A DNA stretch of 64,000 nucleotides. Source: Clostridia bacterium. GTDB taxonomy: Bacteria; Bacillota; Clostridia; Christensenellales; SZUA-584. The stretch spans positions 1 through 64,000 of the forward strand of contig JABGQS010000010.1 of NCBI GenBank assembly GCA_018648645.1, written 5' to 3'. This document shows positions 63,009 to 64,000 of the stretch, piece after piece (the first letter of the stretch is position 1; each line of letters begins with the position of its first letter). The notes under the pieces were generated by a model that worked only from the letters and a program-made list of their open reading frames with translations, searched no databases and had not been told where the DNA came from. A program made the position numbers and the translations under genes.

Positions 63009-63560
63009 CTATTTCTTAGTGATGTATCCACCGTCTATCAGTTTGACATCGTTTACTGTGATTACGGCGTCTTTTATCATTGATTTTATAATTAAGATTG
63101 CTGCATGGATGCGCTTTCTCTTTAGATGAAGCACCAGGATGTCGCGTTTTCCTTTTTTGCCCCGGCCTTCCATGACCGTTACAGCGTAGTTGTTTGCCCG
63201 AAGCGATTCGGCAAGGTTCATGGCTGCGTTTTCGTGCGCCATGTTGTCCTGCGCAACGATGACTTGTATGGAGCACAGACCGAAAGCCAGCTTGCCTTCG
63301 ATAAGCGACCCTACGTAGCTGCCGATTGCGCACGCAAGTACAAATACCGCACTCCGCCAGATGTCTTCAGCAAATCCGACCAGTACGGTACCCGTTATAA
63401 CCAGCCAAAGTGAAACTTCGACCAACATCATTATAGAGCCTTTTGTTTTCTCACCGCGGCTGATCAGCATTATCCGAACGGTGGCGATTGAAACTTCTAT
63501 GACTTTGCCGACCAGTATCATCGCGTATATCCAAACGCTTTGCTGAGAAAAAAAGTCCAT
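63009..63560 (-). CDS. UPF0316 (DUF2179/DUF5698-like) membrane protein, paralog C
   Basis: MDFFSQQSVWIYAMILVGKVIEVSIATVRIMLISRGEK...; start trimmed to align with paralogs. Confidence 0.8.
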   Translation of the reverse strand: MDFFSQQSVWIYAMILVGKVIEVSIATVRIMLISRGEKTKGSIMMLVEVSLWLVITGTVLVGFAEDIWRSAVFVLACAIGSYVGSLIEGKLAFGLCSIQVIVAQDNMAHENAAMNLAESLRANNYAVTVMEGRGKKGKRDILVLHLKRKRIHAAILIIKSMIKDAVITVNDVKLIDGGYITKK

Positions 63561-63683
63561 TAGTAATTTCCCCTTTTCAGGTGGGATTATACCACAGAGA
63601 GCGCACAATGCAAGACTTATTTTTGAGTCTTGATTGATTGGTTATTATGTGTGAAATTTCGACACAAAACGCTTCCTATTATA

Positions 63684-64000
63684 TTAGCCGATAATGGCGA
63701 CTTCGCCCGTTGTGCCGTCCACGCTGAGTGTATCGCCCGTCTTAATTCGCTGGGTTGCGAACGGAATGTTTGCGACGAGCGGCAGCGCGTATTCGCGCGC
63801 GACTACCGCGCCGTGAGACAATGCTGAACCGACTTCTGTGACCAGTGCGCCTATCATGCTGTAGTAGGGCGACCAGCCGATGTCGGTGAACGCAGCTACC
63901 ATGATTTCGCCTTTTTGCAGCTCGTTTGCGTCACTGACGCTGGTGACCACCCGCGCTTTGCCGACCGCCGTGCCGCGGCTGATGGACGAGCCACTTAATA
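63684..64000 (-). CDS. C-terminal part of PEP synthase/PPDK-like protein (PEP-utilizing mobile domain), truncated by window edge
   Basis: GALVTEVGSALSHGAVVAREYALPLVANIPFATQRIKTGDTLSVDGTTGEV. Confidence 0.85.
   Translation of the reverse strand, partial: LSGSSISRGTAVGKARVVTSVSDANELQKGEIMVAAFTDIGWSPYYSMIGALVTEVGSALSHGAVVAREYALPLVANIPFATQRIKTGDTLSVDGTTGEVAIIG

Overview
This 64 kb window looks like chromosomal, mostly housekeeping DNA from a low-to-mid GC anaerobic Bacillota (Clostridia-like; lineage inferred from gene content only). Minus-strand block 1: rpoB-rpoC-(Zn-ribbon membrane ORF)-L7Ae-like-rpsL-rpsG-fusA-tuf, then an LCP protein, a flavodoxin and a partial DUF4153-like membrane protein. 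Next come cobO, walJ-like MBL hydrolase, rlmH, csp, murA, a DnaD-repeat protein with a DnaC-like ATPase, pepF, and the rpmH-rnpA-yidD-yidC-jag cluster. The middle holds a Ca-type P-ATPase, aldolase, PHP phosphatase, TrkH/TrkA, a MalY-like aminotransferase, a DUF4173-like protein and a five-gene split (archaeal-type) glutamate synthase operon. Then an hgcA-hgcB pair (corrinoid protein with NVWCAAGK motif plus dicluster ferredoxin; mercury methylation), YeiH, PIG-L, AraC, a second LCP protein, rubrerythrin, desulfoferrodoxin, clostripain-like protease, prfA-prmC-yqhQ, rpmE, three tandem UPF0316-like genes and the end of a PEP-synthase-like gene. Three signals stand out. (1) A dispersed element of about 160-170 nt is present in four intergenic copies (17671, 17911, 24576, 26623), with five predicted hairpins whose stems differ between copies by compensatory changes. 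(2) hgcAB. (3) The glutamate synthase leader has a sigma-A-like promoter, a strong terminator, and an ANTAR-type hexaloop hairpin that is mutually exclusive with the terminator; just upstream lies a separate three-way-junction candidate. No tRNA, rRNA, CRISPR array or recognisable transposase was found by eye. No database search or folding program was run.
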